From Pandoraea iniqua (GTDB lineage Bacteria; Pseudomonadota; Gammaproteobacteria; Burkholderiales; Burkholderiaceae), in the NCBI RefSeq assembly GCF_902459685.1, contig NZ_CABPSF010000001.1, positions 124,001 through 188,000 of the forward strand: a stretch of 64,000 nucleotides of DNA, read 5' to 3'. A program made the position numbers and the translations under genes. How positions within the stretch are numbered: position 1 is the first letter of the stretch; the number at the start of each line of letters is the position of its first letter. Of the stretch, positions 16,518-25,327 are shown one piece after another. The notes beneath the pieces were generated by a model. That model saw nothing but the letters and a program-made list of their open reading frames with translations. It searched no databases and had not been told where the DNA came from.

Positions 16518-17356
16518 AAGCCCTCAACCTGCGCGACGGCCCCGCCGCTTATCTCTTGCGCGGCAACGTGATGCACGAGCGTCTGCGCCCGGCGCATCAC
16601 GCGTTCCACTATCCGCTATTCCAGATCGTTTGCGATGTTGGCCGTCTGGACGAATCGAAACGCTGGTGGTTCGGTGTCGAGCGCTGGCGGCCGATGTCGA
16701 TATCGTCGCGCGACTATGGGCCGCGCGATGGCAGCGCGCTCGAGCCGTGGATGCGCGCCCGTCTTGCCGAAGCGGGTATCCCCGCAGACGGACGCATCTG
16801 GCTGCAAACGATTCCGCGCCTTGCTGGCTACGCGTTCAATCCGGTGAGCTTCTGGTACTGCCACGACCGGCATGGCGACTTGCGGGCGCTGTACGCCGAC
16901 GTGCGCAACACCTTCGGCGAGCATCACGGGTACTTGCTGAGCGCGCCCGGCCACTTCGCGATTCTGAACGGCACGGTGCTGCAATGCCGCAAGGTCTTTC
17001 ACGTGTCGCCGTTCTGCGATGTCGAAGGTCATTACGAATTTCGCGCACGGCGCTACAAACAAAACCTGTCGGTCGCCATCGATTATTTCGATCGCGATGA
17101 GGTGTTGCTGCGCACGGCACTCAGCATGCAGGCCGAGCCGTTCACTGGTCGAAGCGCGTTACGCGCGGTGATGGCGCTGCCGTTCAATGCGATCAACGTG
17201 GTGCTGCGAATTCATTGGCAAGCGTTGCGCCTGCTGCGCAAGCGCGTGCCGTTCTATGGCAAGACTCCGCCGACGCAGGTAGCGACGACATGTGTTGCCC
17301 ATGCCGATGCGGCCAAACAACAAGCCTCGCCTTCCGATCAAGAGGTCATTCCATGA
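16514..17356 (+). CDS. DUF1365 protein
   Basis: A 280-residue protein of the DUF1365 family, whose biochemical activity is unknown. Recognisable family features are MHERLRPAHHAFHYP near residue 20, AGYAFNPVSFWYCHD near 110, RNTFGEHHGYLL near 135 and FHVSPFCDVEGHYEF near 165. A C-terminal hydrophobic segment may bind the membrane. It is almost always adjacent to the FAD protein and a CFA-like methyltransferase, suggesting a shared lipid-modifying pathway. It overlaps both neighbours by four bases, a sign of translational coupling. Confidence 0.85.
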   Translation: MKALNLRDGPAAYLLRGNVMHERLRPAHHAFHYPLFQIVCDVGRLDESKRWWFGVERWRPMSISSRDYGPRDGSALEPWMRARLAEAGIPADGRIWLQTIPRLAGYAFNPVSFWYCHDRHGDLRALYADVRNTFGEHHGYLLSAPGHFAILNGTVLQCRKVFHVSPFCDVEGHYEFRARRYKQNLSVAIDYFDRDEVLLRTALSMQAEPFTGRSALRAVMALPFNAINVVLRIHWQALRLLRKRVPFYGKTPPTQVATTCVAHADAAKQQASPSDQEVIP

Positions 17357-18558
17357 TTCCGATTCGCATGCTCTCGCCGCATTCGGCGATTCCTCTGTCG
17401 GCACGTCTGTTCATGGGATTGCTCCAACGCATCCGCGTCGGGCATCTGACGCTCATTGCGCCCGACGGGACACAACACGTCTTCGGCGACCCGCACCTGT
17501 CGCCGGGGGCCACGCTCCAGATTCTGGACTGGCGCGCCTGCCGGCGGATATTGCATGCGGGCGATATCGGCTTTGCCGAAGCCTATCGGGCGAAGTGGGT
17601 CGATTCACCCGACATCATCGCGTTGCTGCGCTTGGCGATTCGCAATCAGTCGTGTGTTTCGCAAACGCTCACGGGCTCACGACTGGCGCAGCTCTGGTAT
17701 CAACTGCGGCAACGTTTGCGCGCGAACACGCGCTCGGGAAGCCGCCGCAACATTCACGCGCATTACGATATCGGCAACCGCTTCTACGGGCTCTGGCTCG
17801 ACGAGACATGGACGTATTCGAGCGCGCTGTTCGAGGGCGATGAACACCGTTCGCTGGCCGAGGCACAAAGCGCGAAGTATCAGCACATCGTCGACACATT
17901 GAAGCTGCGCCCGGGCGCGCGCGTGCTAGAGATCGGCTGCGGCTGGGGGGGCTTTGCCGTACATGCGGCACGTCAGGGCATTCACGTGCACAGCCTGACG
18001 ATTTCGCAGGCGCAGTTCGAGATTGCACAGCAACGCATCGCGGACGAGGGGCTCGGCGGGCTCGCCGACATCGTGCTGATGGACTACCGCGACGTTCAGG
18101 GCCAGTTCGATGCGGTCGTGTCGATCGAGATGTTCGAGGCGGTCGGCGAATCGTTCTGGCCGGGTTATTTTGCGACGCTAAAACGATGCCTTAAACCGGG
18201 TGGCCAAGCCTTGGTGCAATCGATCACCATCGATGAGTCGGCCTTCGAGGCTTACCGCGCGTCGGGCGATTTCATCCGCGAATTCATCTTCCCGGGTGGC
18301 ATGCTGCCGAGCGCAGAGCGCTTCGCGAAAGCAGCGGATGACGCCAACATGAAGGCAGCGGTCACGCTGTCGTTCGGGCTCGATTACGCAAGGACGTTGA
18401 ACCTCTGGCGTGCTGCCTTCGAAGCGAATCTCGACGCGGTGCGCGAGCAAGGCTTCGACGACACCTTCATCCGGACGTGGCGGTTGTACTTGCAGTACTG
18501 CGAGGCGGCGTTCATGGAACAGCGCATCGACGTGCGGCATTTTCTTGTGAGCGTGTGA
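17353..18558 (+). CDS. Cyclopropane-fatty-acid-synthase-like methyltransferase
   Basis: A 401-residue SAM-dependent enzyme closer to typical CFA synthases than the first methyltransferase of the cluster. It has the N-terminal lipid-binding region (1-120), HAHYDIGNRFYGLWLD (135-150), the SAM loop VLEIGCGWGGFA (191-202), SIEMFEAVG (257-265) and REFIFPGGMLPS near 310. Family members add a methylene or methyl group to membrane unsaturated fatty acids; some relatives methylate fatty acids on the way to furan fatty acids. The ATG overlaps the DUF1365 stop codon. The best supported role is phospholipid acyl-chain methylation at the inner membrane; the exact product is unknown. Confidence 0.87.
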   Translation: MIPIRMLSPHSAIPLSARLFMGLLQRIRVGHLTLIAPDGTQHVFGDPHLSPGATLQILDWRACRRILHAGDIGFAEAYRAKWVDSPDIIALLRLAIRNQSCVSQTLTGSRLAQLWYQLRQRLRANTRSGSRRNIHAHYDIGNRFYGLWLDETWTYSSALFEGDEHRSLAEAQSAKYQHIVDTLKLRPGARVLEIGCGWGGFAVHAARQGIHVHSLTISQAQFEIAQQRIADEGLGGLADIVLMDYRDVQGQFDAVVSIEMFEAVGESFWPGYFATLKRCLKPGGQALVQSITIDESAFEAYRASGDFIREFIFPGGMLPSAERFAKAADDANMKAAVTLSFGLDYARTLNLWRAAFEANLDAVREQGFDDTFIRTWRLYLQYCEAAFMEQRIDVRHFLVSV

Positions 18559-18600
18559 CGTTGATATGCGATCGCACTTCGCGGCCTACTTATCGAGCGC

Positions 18601-19170
18601 GTGCGCGCAGGCGTCGCTGTGATCGCCATCGCACGACGCTCGCGAGTCGGCGTCTATGCCATCGCCGGACAGATCGGCTGGTTCGCGTGCGTGCTTGGCG
18701 CAGCGCACGGTAAGGCTTGGATCGGGGCGGTCGTTGTTACCGTATTGGCTTGCGCTCACTTGGCGCTCACGCACGCCAAACGTCGCGAACTCTTGTTCCT
18801 ATGCGTCGTGACAATCTGCGGCTGGACGTGGGAGTGCGTTGTGGTGCGCACCGGATGGCTCCGATACCCGGGGGACGCGGCAACTGCCTATGCCCCCTAC
18901 TGGATGGCGAGCTTGTGGCTGCTCTTTGCTTTGCAGATCAATGCGATGTTTCGCTGGCTGCGCGGTCGATGGATGATTGCTGCGCTGCTGGGCAGCATCG
19001 CCGGGCCATTGTCGTTTCGCGCGGGGGCCGCGCTCGGGGCGGCGCATTTGATCGTACCGGTTGCCGCGTTGGCGCTCATTGCTGTCGGCTGGATGGTGTG
19101 GTTGCCAGCGCTCGTCTGGTTCGGTGAGAAAGCAGAAACGTCGGGCCCTGAGAGGGTGGTGTCCGCGTAA
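18601..19170 (+). CDS. DUF2878 membrane protein
   Basis: A 189-residue hydrophobic protein with about six short membrane helices and the family-typical QIGWFACVLGAAHG near residue 25 and CGWTWECVVVRTGWLRYP near 75. DUF2878 proteins are commonly encoded with FAD/DUF1365/CFA genes but have no defined activity. The start is GTG 18601 with a weak GAG ribosome site; the nearest ATG at 18566 is in another frame. A 42-base gap follows the CFA-like gene, so it is probably the last gene of the operon. Confidence 0.75.
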   Translation: MRAGVAVIAIARRSRVGVYAIAGQIGWFACVLGAAHGKAWIGAVVVTVLACAHLALTHAKRRELLFLCVVTICGWTWECVVVRTGWLRYPGDAATAYAPYWMASLWLLFALQINAMFRWLRGRWMIAALLGSIAGPLSFRAGAALGAAHLIVPVAALALIAVGWMVWLPALVWFGEKAETSGPERVVSA

Positions 19171-19193
19171 GTGCGTGCGCCACCCCCGTTCAC

Positions 19194-20030
19194 TTATCGC
19201 GTCTTCACCGGCAGCCAGATCTCCAGCGAACCCGTCCCCGCTACGGGGTTGAAGTCCTCGCTATAGCGCTCGAAATCGGGCGCATCGACGGCGTCCAGTC
19301 CGGACGACGGCAGCCATTGGTGCCAGATGGTGTAGACGGTTTGATGCAGCAGCGAGATATGTCCCTTGTGCTCGAACACCGCGTATTGCAACGGTGCGAT
19401 ATCGACACATCGGAATCCTTCCGGCAATCGGTCACGGCGGCTGACTTCCACGCCCGCGATGTACTCGAAACCGCCTTCCCCGTCGGGATTGCAGCACACG
19501 CCATACGTCACGTCGCTTACCTGATCGGGAAAATTGCGGAAGTACGGATTGAAGGCTTCCCAAAGCGCCGGAATGCCTTCGTTGGTCGCGAAGGTGAAGC
19601 GGCTGCTCAAGCCGGCAACCGTCAGTGGTCTGCCCGTCTCAATGCGCGGCGGGGCGAGGTCGATAAATTTGATGTCTTTCATGCGGAGTGGCTCCACGAG
19701 TCCAAGGCCGTCGAGATGGCGCCGGGCACGCAACTGCTCGGGTGTCAGCCCGAAGAAGTCGGCGAAGGCGCGCGTGAACGCTTCGTGGGAGCTATAGCCG
19801 GCGTCGAGCGCAACGCTGAGAATATCGGGGGCATCGTTCGCCAGCGTTTGTGCCGCACGCGTCAGCCGACGGGCGCGCACGTACCGCATGACAGACCAGC
19901 CCGTCGTGATCGCAAACAGGCGCGAAATGGCGAAGCGCGACATCTCGCTGGCGTGCGCGATATGATCGAGCGTGAGTTCGCTGCCTATCTGAATCTCGAT
20001 ATACCAGAGTGCTTTTCCTACCGGGGTCAT
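19194..20030 (-). CDS. AraC-family regulator with GyrI-like effector domain
   Basis: A 278-residue regulator. The N-terminal part has two helix-turn-helix motifs of the AraC type (LDHIAHASEMSRFAISRLF about 20-40, then ILSVALDAGYSSHEAFTRAF about 70-90). From about residue 120 a GyrI/Rob-like small-molecule-binding domain follows (MKDIKFIDLAPP to WLPVKTR). This is the SoxS/Rob/BmrR-like layout, common in regulators responding to hydrophobic compounds. The ATG at 20030 lies inside a longer open frame whose extension has no similarity to the family. It is convergent with the lipid cluster and divergent from the thioesterase gene. Confidence 0.87.
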   Translation of the reverse strand: MTPVGKALWYIEIQIGSELTLDHIAHASEMSRFAISRLFAITTGWSVMRYVRARRLTRAAQTLANDAPDILSVALDAGYSSHEAFTRAFADFFGLTPEQLRARRHLDGLGLVEPLRMKDIKFIDLAPPRIETGRPLTVAGLSSRFTFATNEGIPALWEAFNPYFRNFPDQVSDVTYGVCCNPDGEGGFEYIAGVEVSRRDRLPEGFRCVDIAPLQYAVFEHKGHISLLHQTVYTIWHQWLPSSGLDAVDAPDFERYSEDFNPVAGTGSLEIWLPVKTR

Positions 20031-20197
20031 AGCGCTTCCGAGAACGTTTGAGCGGACTATAGAGACTTCGCATGATGCGCATTTGATCGTTCTTGCGCCC
20101 CTGCCGACTTTGAGCGTTTCGCGTTTGCGCAATGACGGGTAGTCTGCCAACGCAAGCGACAACCCGCAATGGTTTCCCCCACAGGAAAGACGACACG

Positions 20198-20650
20198 ATG
20201 TCCCCGACCGATCTTCAGCAATACCTCTACGATCACATTCCGCTGTCGAAGGCGATGCAGGTGTCGGCCGACAGTGTGACACCGGACGCCGTCGTATTGC
20301 GTGCCCCGCTCGCCCCGAACATCAACCATCGCGAAACCGTGTTCGGCGGCAGCGCCTCGGCCGTGGCGATTCTCGCCGCGTGGTCGTTGTTGCACACGCG
20401 GCTGCGTGGCGAGGGCATTGACTGCCGTCTGGTCATCCAGCGCAACACGATGGAATACGAGCTGCCGATCTCGGGAGAATTCACGGCGACATCCGCGCTG
20501 GAACACCCTGATCAATGGTCCAAGTTCCTGCGTGTGTTCTCGCGCATGGGCAAGGCACGTGTCTCAGTGGTATCGACGCTGGAATACGACGGACAGCGCG
20601 TCGGGCACCTCATCGGCGAATTCGTCGCGCTTAGTCCGGCGACTTCATAA
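20198..20650 (+). CDS. YiiD-type hotdog-fold thioesterase
   Basis: A 150-residue single-domain protein of the YiiD C-terminal thioesterase family (hotdog fold). Family marks are HIPLSKAMQV near residue 15, LAPNINHRETVFGGSASAVA (about 40-60) and LVIQRNTMEYELPISGEF (about 85-100). It probably hydrolyses an acyl thioester in the cytoplasm. The start has AGGAAAG upstream. It is divergent from the AraC/GyrI gene, and its 3' end overlaps the opposing PrpR-like gene by 20 bases. Confidence 0.8.
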   Translation: MSPTDLQQYLYDHIPLSKAMQVSADSVTPDAVVLRAPLAPNINHRETVFGGSASAVAILAAWSLLHTRLRGEGIDCRLVIQRNTMEYELPISGEFTATSALEHPDQWSKFLRVFSRMGKARVSVVSTLEYDGQRVGHLIGEFVALSPATS

Positions 20651-22652
20651 GCCGCCAGAACGTCGTGCGGCTGATGCCGAGTGCACGGGCCGCCGCCGCA
20701 CGATTGCCACCGGCCGCCTGCAAGGCCGCTTGCGCCGCTTCGTAGGTGACAGCTTCACGCGGAGACATGACTTCCGCATGCTCAGGCGACGGAGTGCGCA
20801 GTGCACCAGAGGTGTTAAATCGCAGCAACTCGGGGAACACTTCTTGCAGTGATGCTGCGTGTGCCGAGAGATCGTGATCGAGATAGATCGCTGCACGTGC
20901 GAGCAAATTCTCTAGCTCCCGCACATTCCCCGGCCAGTCGTAGCTAGCAAAAAGCGGCGCCAGCACCGCGAGAATTTGCCCGGTGGCGCGGTCGTTCAAT
21001 CCGTATTGCGCCGCGCTTCGCGTGAGCAACGTTTCGGCGAGCAGCGCAATGTCCGCTCGGCGCTCTCGTAAGGCGGGCAATTCGATCTGCAACAAGTTCA
21101 ACCGGAAATAGAGATCCGCGCGAAAACGCCCCTGTGCGACAAGCTCGTGCAGATTGCGGTGCGTGGCGGCGATCACACGCACGTCGATGGGGACCGGCCG
21201 GCCCGAACCCAGTCGCATGACTTCGCGCTCCTGCAACACGCGCAACAGGCGGCTCTGCAACGCGGCTGGCATCTCGCCGATTTCGTCCAGAAAGATCGTG
21301 CCGGTATGGGCGATCTCGAACAGCCCCGCCTTGCCGCCACGCCGCGCGCCCGTAAAGGCCCCTTCGTCGTGGCCGAACAATTCGCTTTCGATCAATCCTT
21401 CCGGCAGCGCCGCACAGTTGAACGCCACGAACGGGTTGCCGCGCCGTGCGCTCGCATTGTGAATACCTTGCGCGACCAATTCCTTGCCCGTACCACTCTC
21501 GCCGGTCAGCAACACCGTCGCGTCGTGGGCCGCGCCTGCACGTGCGAGACGCCGGACCTTGGCGATCAACGGCGAGTCGCCGACCAGCTCATCGAGTTCG
21601 TGTTTCGCGACCAGATGACGTGGCCGTTGCGTCGTGCGTAGCGAGCGGTCGATGCGCTGCGCCATCTGCGCGTCCTGCACCGTGACCACGGCACCGGAGC
21701 GCAGCCCGTGTTCCGAAATCGGCACGCAACTCACGATGAACGCGCGACCGTCGATGTGCTCCAGACGCTCTTCGATGGCGACGCCATTCGCGGACAGCTC
21801 GCGCAGCATCGGCCCGAGCTTGCGCGCGAGTTCGAACTGTTGTGCGCCTTGCGTTGCGACGCGTTCCGCCTCGATGCCGAGCAGCGCGAACATCGCCGGG
21901 TTGACCGCTTCCAGTTGCCCGTTGTCGTCGAACGCGGCCACGCCGTCACGCATGTGCGCGACGATCGTGTTCAGCCGCATGCGCTTCGCCTCTTTCTCGC
22001 GGCTCACGCGAGCGAGTTCGACCGAACGCTCGAAGGCCTCTTCCACGGCGCCGAGCGAATAGAGAAACACGTGCTCGAGCCCGGCCTCCTGCGCGAAGTC
22101 GCAGGCCATGCCCGGGCCGATGATGACCTTGCAGCCCTCCGCCGCCAGCGTGTCGACGACGTGATGGACCTCGTCAATGGACCGATACGCGCGCTGGTGC
22201 AACTGAATCTTCAGCAACTCGCCCAGATCGTCCAGCTCCCGCGAAACGGCTTCGTGCAGCACGAGACCCACCGGCTGATCGGGCCACGTCGTGGTGGCGC
22301 GTGTGATCGCGCTGAGCACGTCGAAGCCGTTGACCTTCACCGTCACCACCGGCACCGACAGGTTCTCGCGCAGATAGGCGCCGTTCGAGCCGGCGGCCAG
22401 CACCACGTCCACCGCACCCGATTCCACATACGACTGCAATGCCGTGACGGCGGCCCCGTAACCCTCGCGCACTGAGTAGAAGCGGGCGCGGTCGGTGTAA
22501 CGCGGCGCGACGGTTTCGCACAGGGTCTGCAAGCGGCTGATGCTCACCAATGCGATGCCGGGACGGCGGGCGCGGGGATCGGCGTGGGGATGAGATGACG
22601 GGGGAAGCGCCGTGTGGCGCGACGGCGCAGGGCCGGTAAAGCGGGGGGGCAT
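20631..22652 (-). CDS. prpR: PrpR-type sigma-54-dependent activator
   Basis: A 673-residue enhancer-binding protein. A PrpR-N-type sensor occupies about 30-205 (YTDRARFYSVREGYGAAV, VILAAGSNGAY-like core), a PAS-like domain about 220-320, and the AAA+ domain about 345-580 with Walker A GESGTGKE (384-391) and the sigma-54 contact GAFTGA (431-436). A Fis-type helix-turn-helix closes the protein (ALGISRTTFWRLM). ATG 22652 has GGAG eight bases upstream. It is divergent from a lyase gene with a sigma-54 promoter and paired palindromes between them, so it surely activates that gene. Known PrpR proteins sense 2-methylcitrate; here the inducer may differ. Confidence 0.9.
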   Translation of the reverse strand: MPPRFTGPAPSRHTALPPSSHPHADPRARRPGIALVSISRLQTLCETVAPRYTDRARFYSVREGYGAAVTALQSYVESGAVDVVLAAGSNGAYLRENLSVPVVTVKVNGFDVLSAITRATTTWPDQPVGLVLHEAVSRELDDLGELLKIQLHQRAYRSIDEVHHVVDTLAAEGCKVIIGPGMACDFAQEAGLEHVFLYSLGAVEEAFERSVELARVSREKEAKRMRLNTIVAHMRDGVAAFDDNGQLEAVNPAMFALLGIEAERVATQGAQQFELARKLGPMLRELSANGVAIEERLEHIDGRAFIVSCVPISEHGLRSGAVVTVQDAQMAQRIDRSLRTTQRPRHLVAKHELDELVGDSPLIAKVRRLARAGAAHDATVLLTGESGTGKELVAQGIHNASARRGNPFVAFNCAALPEGLIESELFGHDEGAFTGARRGGKAGLFEIAHTGTIFLDEIGEMPAALQSRLLRVLQEREVMRLGSGRPVPIDVRVIAATHRNLHELVAQGRFRADLYFRLNLLQIELPALRERRADIALLAETLLTRSAAQYGLNDRATGQILAVLAPLFASYDWPGNVRELENLLARAAIYLDHDLSAHAASLQEVFPELLRFNTSGALRTPSPEHAEVMSPREAVTYEAAQAALQAAGGNRAAAARALGISRTTFWRLMKSPD

Positions 22653-22674
22653 GACATTGTCTCCGTACGGCTTG

Positions 22675-22686
22675 TGAAACGTTTCA
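22675..22686. promoter_or_regulatory. PrpR operator, site 1
   Basis: TGAAACGTTTCA, a perfect 12-bp palindrome 22 bases upstream of the prpR-like start. An identical copy lies 33 bases away, exactly three helical turns, typical for an enhancer-binding protein. Confidence 0.75.
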
Positions 22687-22707
22687 TCGAGTGTTTCGGG
22701 TGTTCCA

Positions 22708-22719
22708 TGAAACGTTTCA
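22708..22719. promoter_or_regulatory. PrpR operator, site 2
   Basis: Second identical TGAAACGTTTCA palindrome, about 105 bases upstream of the -24 element of the lyase promoter, a usual distance for an upstream activating sequence. Binding here could also repress the regulator's own promoter. Confidence 0.75.
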
Positions 22720-22822
22720 AATCTTGTCCGGGCATTCTGCCACATCCGCAGAAAACGTACCGCGCACCGTAAGTGACTGATTTGGCTGGCGTTGGCGACG
22801 CATTCTCAAGTCTGGCAGGGGC

Positions 22823-22837
22823 TGGCACGCGGCTTGC
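22823..22837 (+). promoter_or_regulatory. Sigma-54 promoter (-24/-12) of the lyase gene
   Basis: TGGCAC, five bases, TTGC: an exact match to the sigma-54 consensus, 48 bases upstream of the ATG at 22885 and facing the lyase gene. Confidence 0.85.
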
Positions 22838-22884
22838 GCAATATCTTTCCAATCCATCCATTCAATAACGCCGGAGACACTGCC

Positions 22885-23769
22885 ATGACCACCGCCACCG
22901 CCCAACGTCGTGCCGAATTCCGCCGCAAGGTCGAAGCCCGCCAAGGGCTGCTCGTGCCGGGCGCCTTCAACGCGCTGTCGGCGCGTGTGATCGAAGACGC
23001 TGGTTTCGAGGCCCTCTATCTCACCGGTGCCGGTGTGACCAACATGTCGCTCGGTCTGCCCGACCTCGCTTTCGTGGGGCTGGCCGAAATGGCCGAGCAC
23101 ACCGCCCGCGTGCGCGACGCCGTGTCGCTGCCGATCATCGTCGACGCCGATACCGGCTTCGGCAATGCGCTCAACGTGCGGCACACGGTGCGCGTGCTTG
23201 AGCGCAGCGGTGCCGATGCCATTCAGTTCGAAGATCAGGTGCTGCCCAAGAAGTGCGGCCACTTCAACGGCAAGGCTGTGATCGGTGCCGACGAGATGGT
23301 CGGCAAGATCCGTGCGGCGGTCGACGCGCGCGAAGACGGCAATCTGCAAATCATTGCGCGTACCGACGCTGCTGCGGTCGAGGGCATTGAAGCCGCCATC
23401 GAGCGCGGCCGCCGTTTCATCGAAGCGGGTGCCGACATTCTCTTCATCGAAGCCACCGAGACGCTGGCCGACATCGAGCGCCTGCCGGCGCTGTTCGATC
23501 GTCCGCAACTGATCAACATCGTGATCGGCGGCAAGACGCCGACCCAATCGCAGCCGCGTCTGGCCGAACTGGGCTACGGCATCGTCCTTTACGCCAATGC
23601 CGCGCTGCAAAGCGCGGTCCTCGGTATGCAGAAGGCGCTCGGCACCTTGCGCGACAGTGGACGTCTGGACGAAGACCCGGCGCTGGTCGTGCCGTTTGCC
23701 GAACGTCAGCGACTGGTGAATAAACCGTTCTACGACGCGCTCGACAAGCAATACGGCACCAGCAACTGA
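22885..23769 (+). CDS. Isocitrate lyase/PEP mutase-superfamily C-C lyase (PrpB-like)
   Basis: A 294-residue TIM-barrel enzyme that probably cleaves a 2-hydroxy- or substituted malate/isocitrate-type acid with Mg2+. Metal ligands lie in IIVDADTGFGN (85-94); the catalytic loop KKCGH (122-126) carries Cys124, present in lyases and absent from mutases. INIVIGGKTP (210-219) resembles the oxaloacetate hydrolase/2,3-dimethylmalate lyase branch more than Escherichia coli PrpB, where that stretch differs. The sigma-54 promoter and operators upstream, and the symporter downstream, suggest an inducible uptake-and-cleavage pathway. No prpC or prpD follows, so methylcitrate cycling is not complete here. 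Confidence 0.8.
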   Translation: MTTATAQRRAEFRRKVEARQGLLVPGAFNALSARVIEDAGFEALYLTGAGVTNMSLGLPDLAFVGLAEMAEHTARVRDAVSLPIIVDADTGFGNALNVRHTVRVLERSGADAIQFEDQVLPKKCGHFNGKAVIGADEMVGKIRAAVDAREDGNLQIIARTDAAAVEGIEAAIERGRRFIEAGADILFIEATETLADIERLPALFDRPQLINIVIGGKTPTQSQPRLAELGYGIVLYANAALQSAVLGMQKALGTLRDSGRLDEDPALVVPFAERQRLVNKPFYDALDKQYGTSN

Positions 23770-23882
23770 CGTCGTACCGCATCACGGCGACGCTGCCCCC
23801 TGCCCCCTTCCCCCTGTAGCGTCGCTGGTTTTTCCAGCCATACAAAAAAAGTAACTAAGTAATTAAGTCACGGAGACAGATT

Positions 23883-25214
23883 TTGACGCCCCCCTCGGAT
23901 TCATTCGCCGCTCGTCCTTCCACCGCACCAACCCCCGCCACCGCCACCCCGGCACGTGCTCCGGTCAAGATCGGTTCCATCGTCGGCGGCCTCGCGGGCA
24001 ACCTCATCGAGTGGTACGACTTTCTGGCGTACAGCATTTTCTCGATCTACTTTGCGAAAGCGTTTTTCCCGGGCGACAACCCGACCGTCCAACTGATGAA
24101 CACCGCCGCCATCGCGGCAGTGGGCTACGTGGCACGTCCGCTGGGCAGCTGGCTGATCGGGCTGTATGCCGACCGGCGCGGCCGCAAATCGGCGCTCACC
24201 GGTTCGGTGCTCGCGATGAGCGTCGGCTCATTGATGATTGCACTCACGCCGGGCTACGCGACCATCGGCATCTTCGCGCCAATCGTGCTGATCGCCGCCC
24301 GATTGCTGCAAGGGCTGTCGATGGGCGGCGAGTACGGTACGAGCGCCACCTATCTGAGCGAAGTCGCGCCCGAGCATCGCAAGGGCTTCTATCTCGGCTT
24401 CCTGCAAGTGAGCGTGGTGGCGGGGCAACTCGTCGCGCTCGGGCTGATGCTGCTGATGCAGCGCGTGTTGTTCACGGCAGAGCAGATCGAACATTGGGGC
24501 TGGCGCATTCCGTTCGTGATCGGCGGCGTGCTGGCGATGTTCGCGCTGTACATGCGCCGCAACGTGACGGAGAGCGAGGCGTTCGTGCATAGCGCGAAGC
24601 ACCGCGAGGCCTCGGTCACCCGCGAGGTGCTGCAACACTGGCGGCAGATTCTGCTGGCCATCGGCATCACGATCGGCGGCACCGTGGCGTTCTACACGTT
24701 CACGGTGTACATGCAGAAGTTTCTGGTGAACTCGGTCGGCTTGTCGAAAGAGTCGTCGACGTTTGTCTCGACCATTGCGCTGCTGCTCTACATGCCGTTG
24801 CAACCGCTGTTCGGGCTGCTCTCTGACATCGTCGGCCGCCGTCCGGTGCTGATCATCTTCGGCGTGAGCACCACACTCTTCTCCGTGCCGCTCTTCACGG
24901 CGCTGAGTCACACCAAAGACCCGTTGGTCGCGTTTGCCCTGTCGTTTGCCGGGCTGGTGATGCTCTCGGGATTCACGTCGGTGCACATGCTGGCGAAGAC
25001 CGAGCTGTTCCCGCCGCGCATTCGCGCGTTGGCTGTGGGTTTCCCGTATGCGCTCACGACGGCAATTCTTGGCGGCACGACGGAGTTTGTCGCGCTGCGT
25101 TTCAAGGCAAGCGGTCACGAATCGTATTTCTACTGGTACGTGACGATTTGTGCGGCCATCTCGCTGATCGTCTACCTGAAGATGCCGGAAACGCGCGGTC
25201 GCAAATTCGACTGA
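23883..25214 (+). CDS. MFS metabolite:H+ symporter (KgtP/citrate-type)
   Basis: A 443-residue, 12-helix transporter of the MHS family that takes up di- or tricarboxylates with protons. Signatures are GNLIEWYDFLAYSIFSIYFA (residues about 39-58), ARPLGSWLIGLYADRRGRK and QGLSMGGEYGTSATYLSEVAP. The start is TTG with GGAG nine bases upstream; the N-terminal 30 residues are Ala/Pro/Thr-rich and cytoplasmic. It follows the lyase by 113 bases and probably imports the acid the lyase cleaves. A strong terminator lies at 25291-25320. Confidence 0.87.
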   Translation: MTPPSDSFAARPSTAPTPATATPARAPVKIGSIVGGLAGNLIEWYDFLAYSIFSIYFAKAFFPGDNPTVQLMNTAAIAAVGYVARPLGSWLIGLYADRRGRKSALTGSVLAMSVGSLMIALTPGYATIGIFAPIVLIAARLLQGLSMGGEYGTSATYLSEVAPEHRKGFYLGFLQVSVVAGQLVALGLMLLMQRVLFTAEQIEHWGWRIPFVIGGVLAMFALYMRRNVTESEAFVHSAKHREASVTREVLQHWRQILLAIGITIGGTVAFYTFTVYMQKFLVNSVGLSKESSTFVSTIALLLYMPLQPLFGLLSDIVGRRPVLIIFGVSTTLFSVPLFTALSHTKDPLVAFALSFAGLVMLSGFTSVHMLAKTELFPPRIRALAVGFPYALTTAILGGTTEFVALRFKASGHESYFYWYVTICAAISLIVYLKMPETRGRKFD

Positions 25215-25290
25215 TGCACGTTGTGCCGGACTCATCCGTCAGTTGAATTGACTTTGCGCTGACGGCTCGATACGATTGAGTCCAATTTCG

Positions 25291-25327
25291 AACGCCCTCC
25301 CGGTCCGCCGGGGGGGCGTTTCTTTTT
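25291..25327 (+). terminator. Rho-independent terminator after the symporter
   Basis: AACGCCCTCCCGG pairs with CCGGGGGGGCGTT (one G-T wobble) around a four-base loop, followed by TCTTTTT. It closes the lyase-symporter unit. Confidence 0.9.

Noticed and set aside
14020-18558. Plain cyclopropane fatty acid synthase pair by gene duplication
   Set aside because: The two methyltransferases differ in all diagnostic motifs (EMFEHMKNY/FFTGG against EMFEAVG/FPGG), so they belong to different branches rather than a recent duplication.
22885-23769. Naming the lyase prpB outright
   Set aside because: The KKCGH loop and the GGKTP segment differ from classic PrpB and no prpC is present; only a superfamily call is safe.
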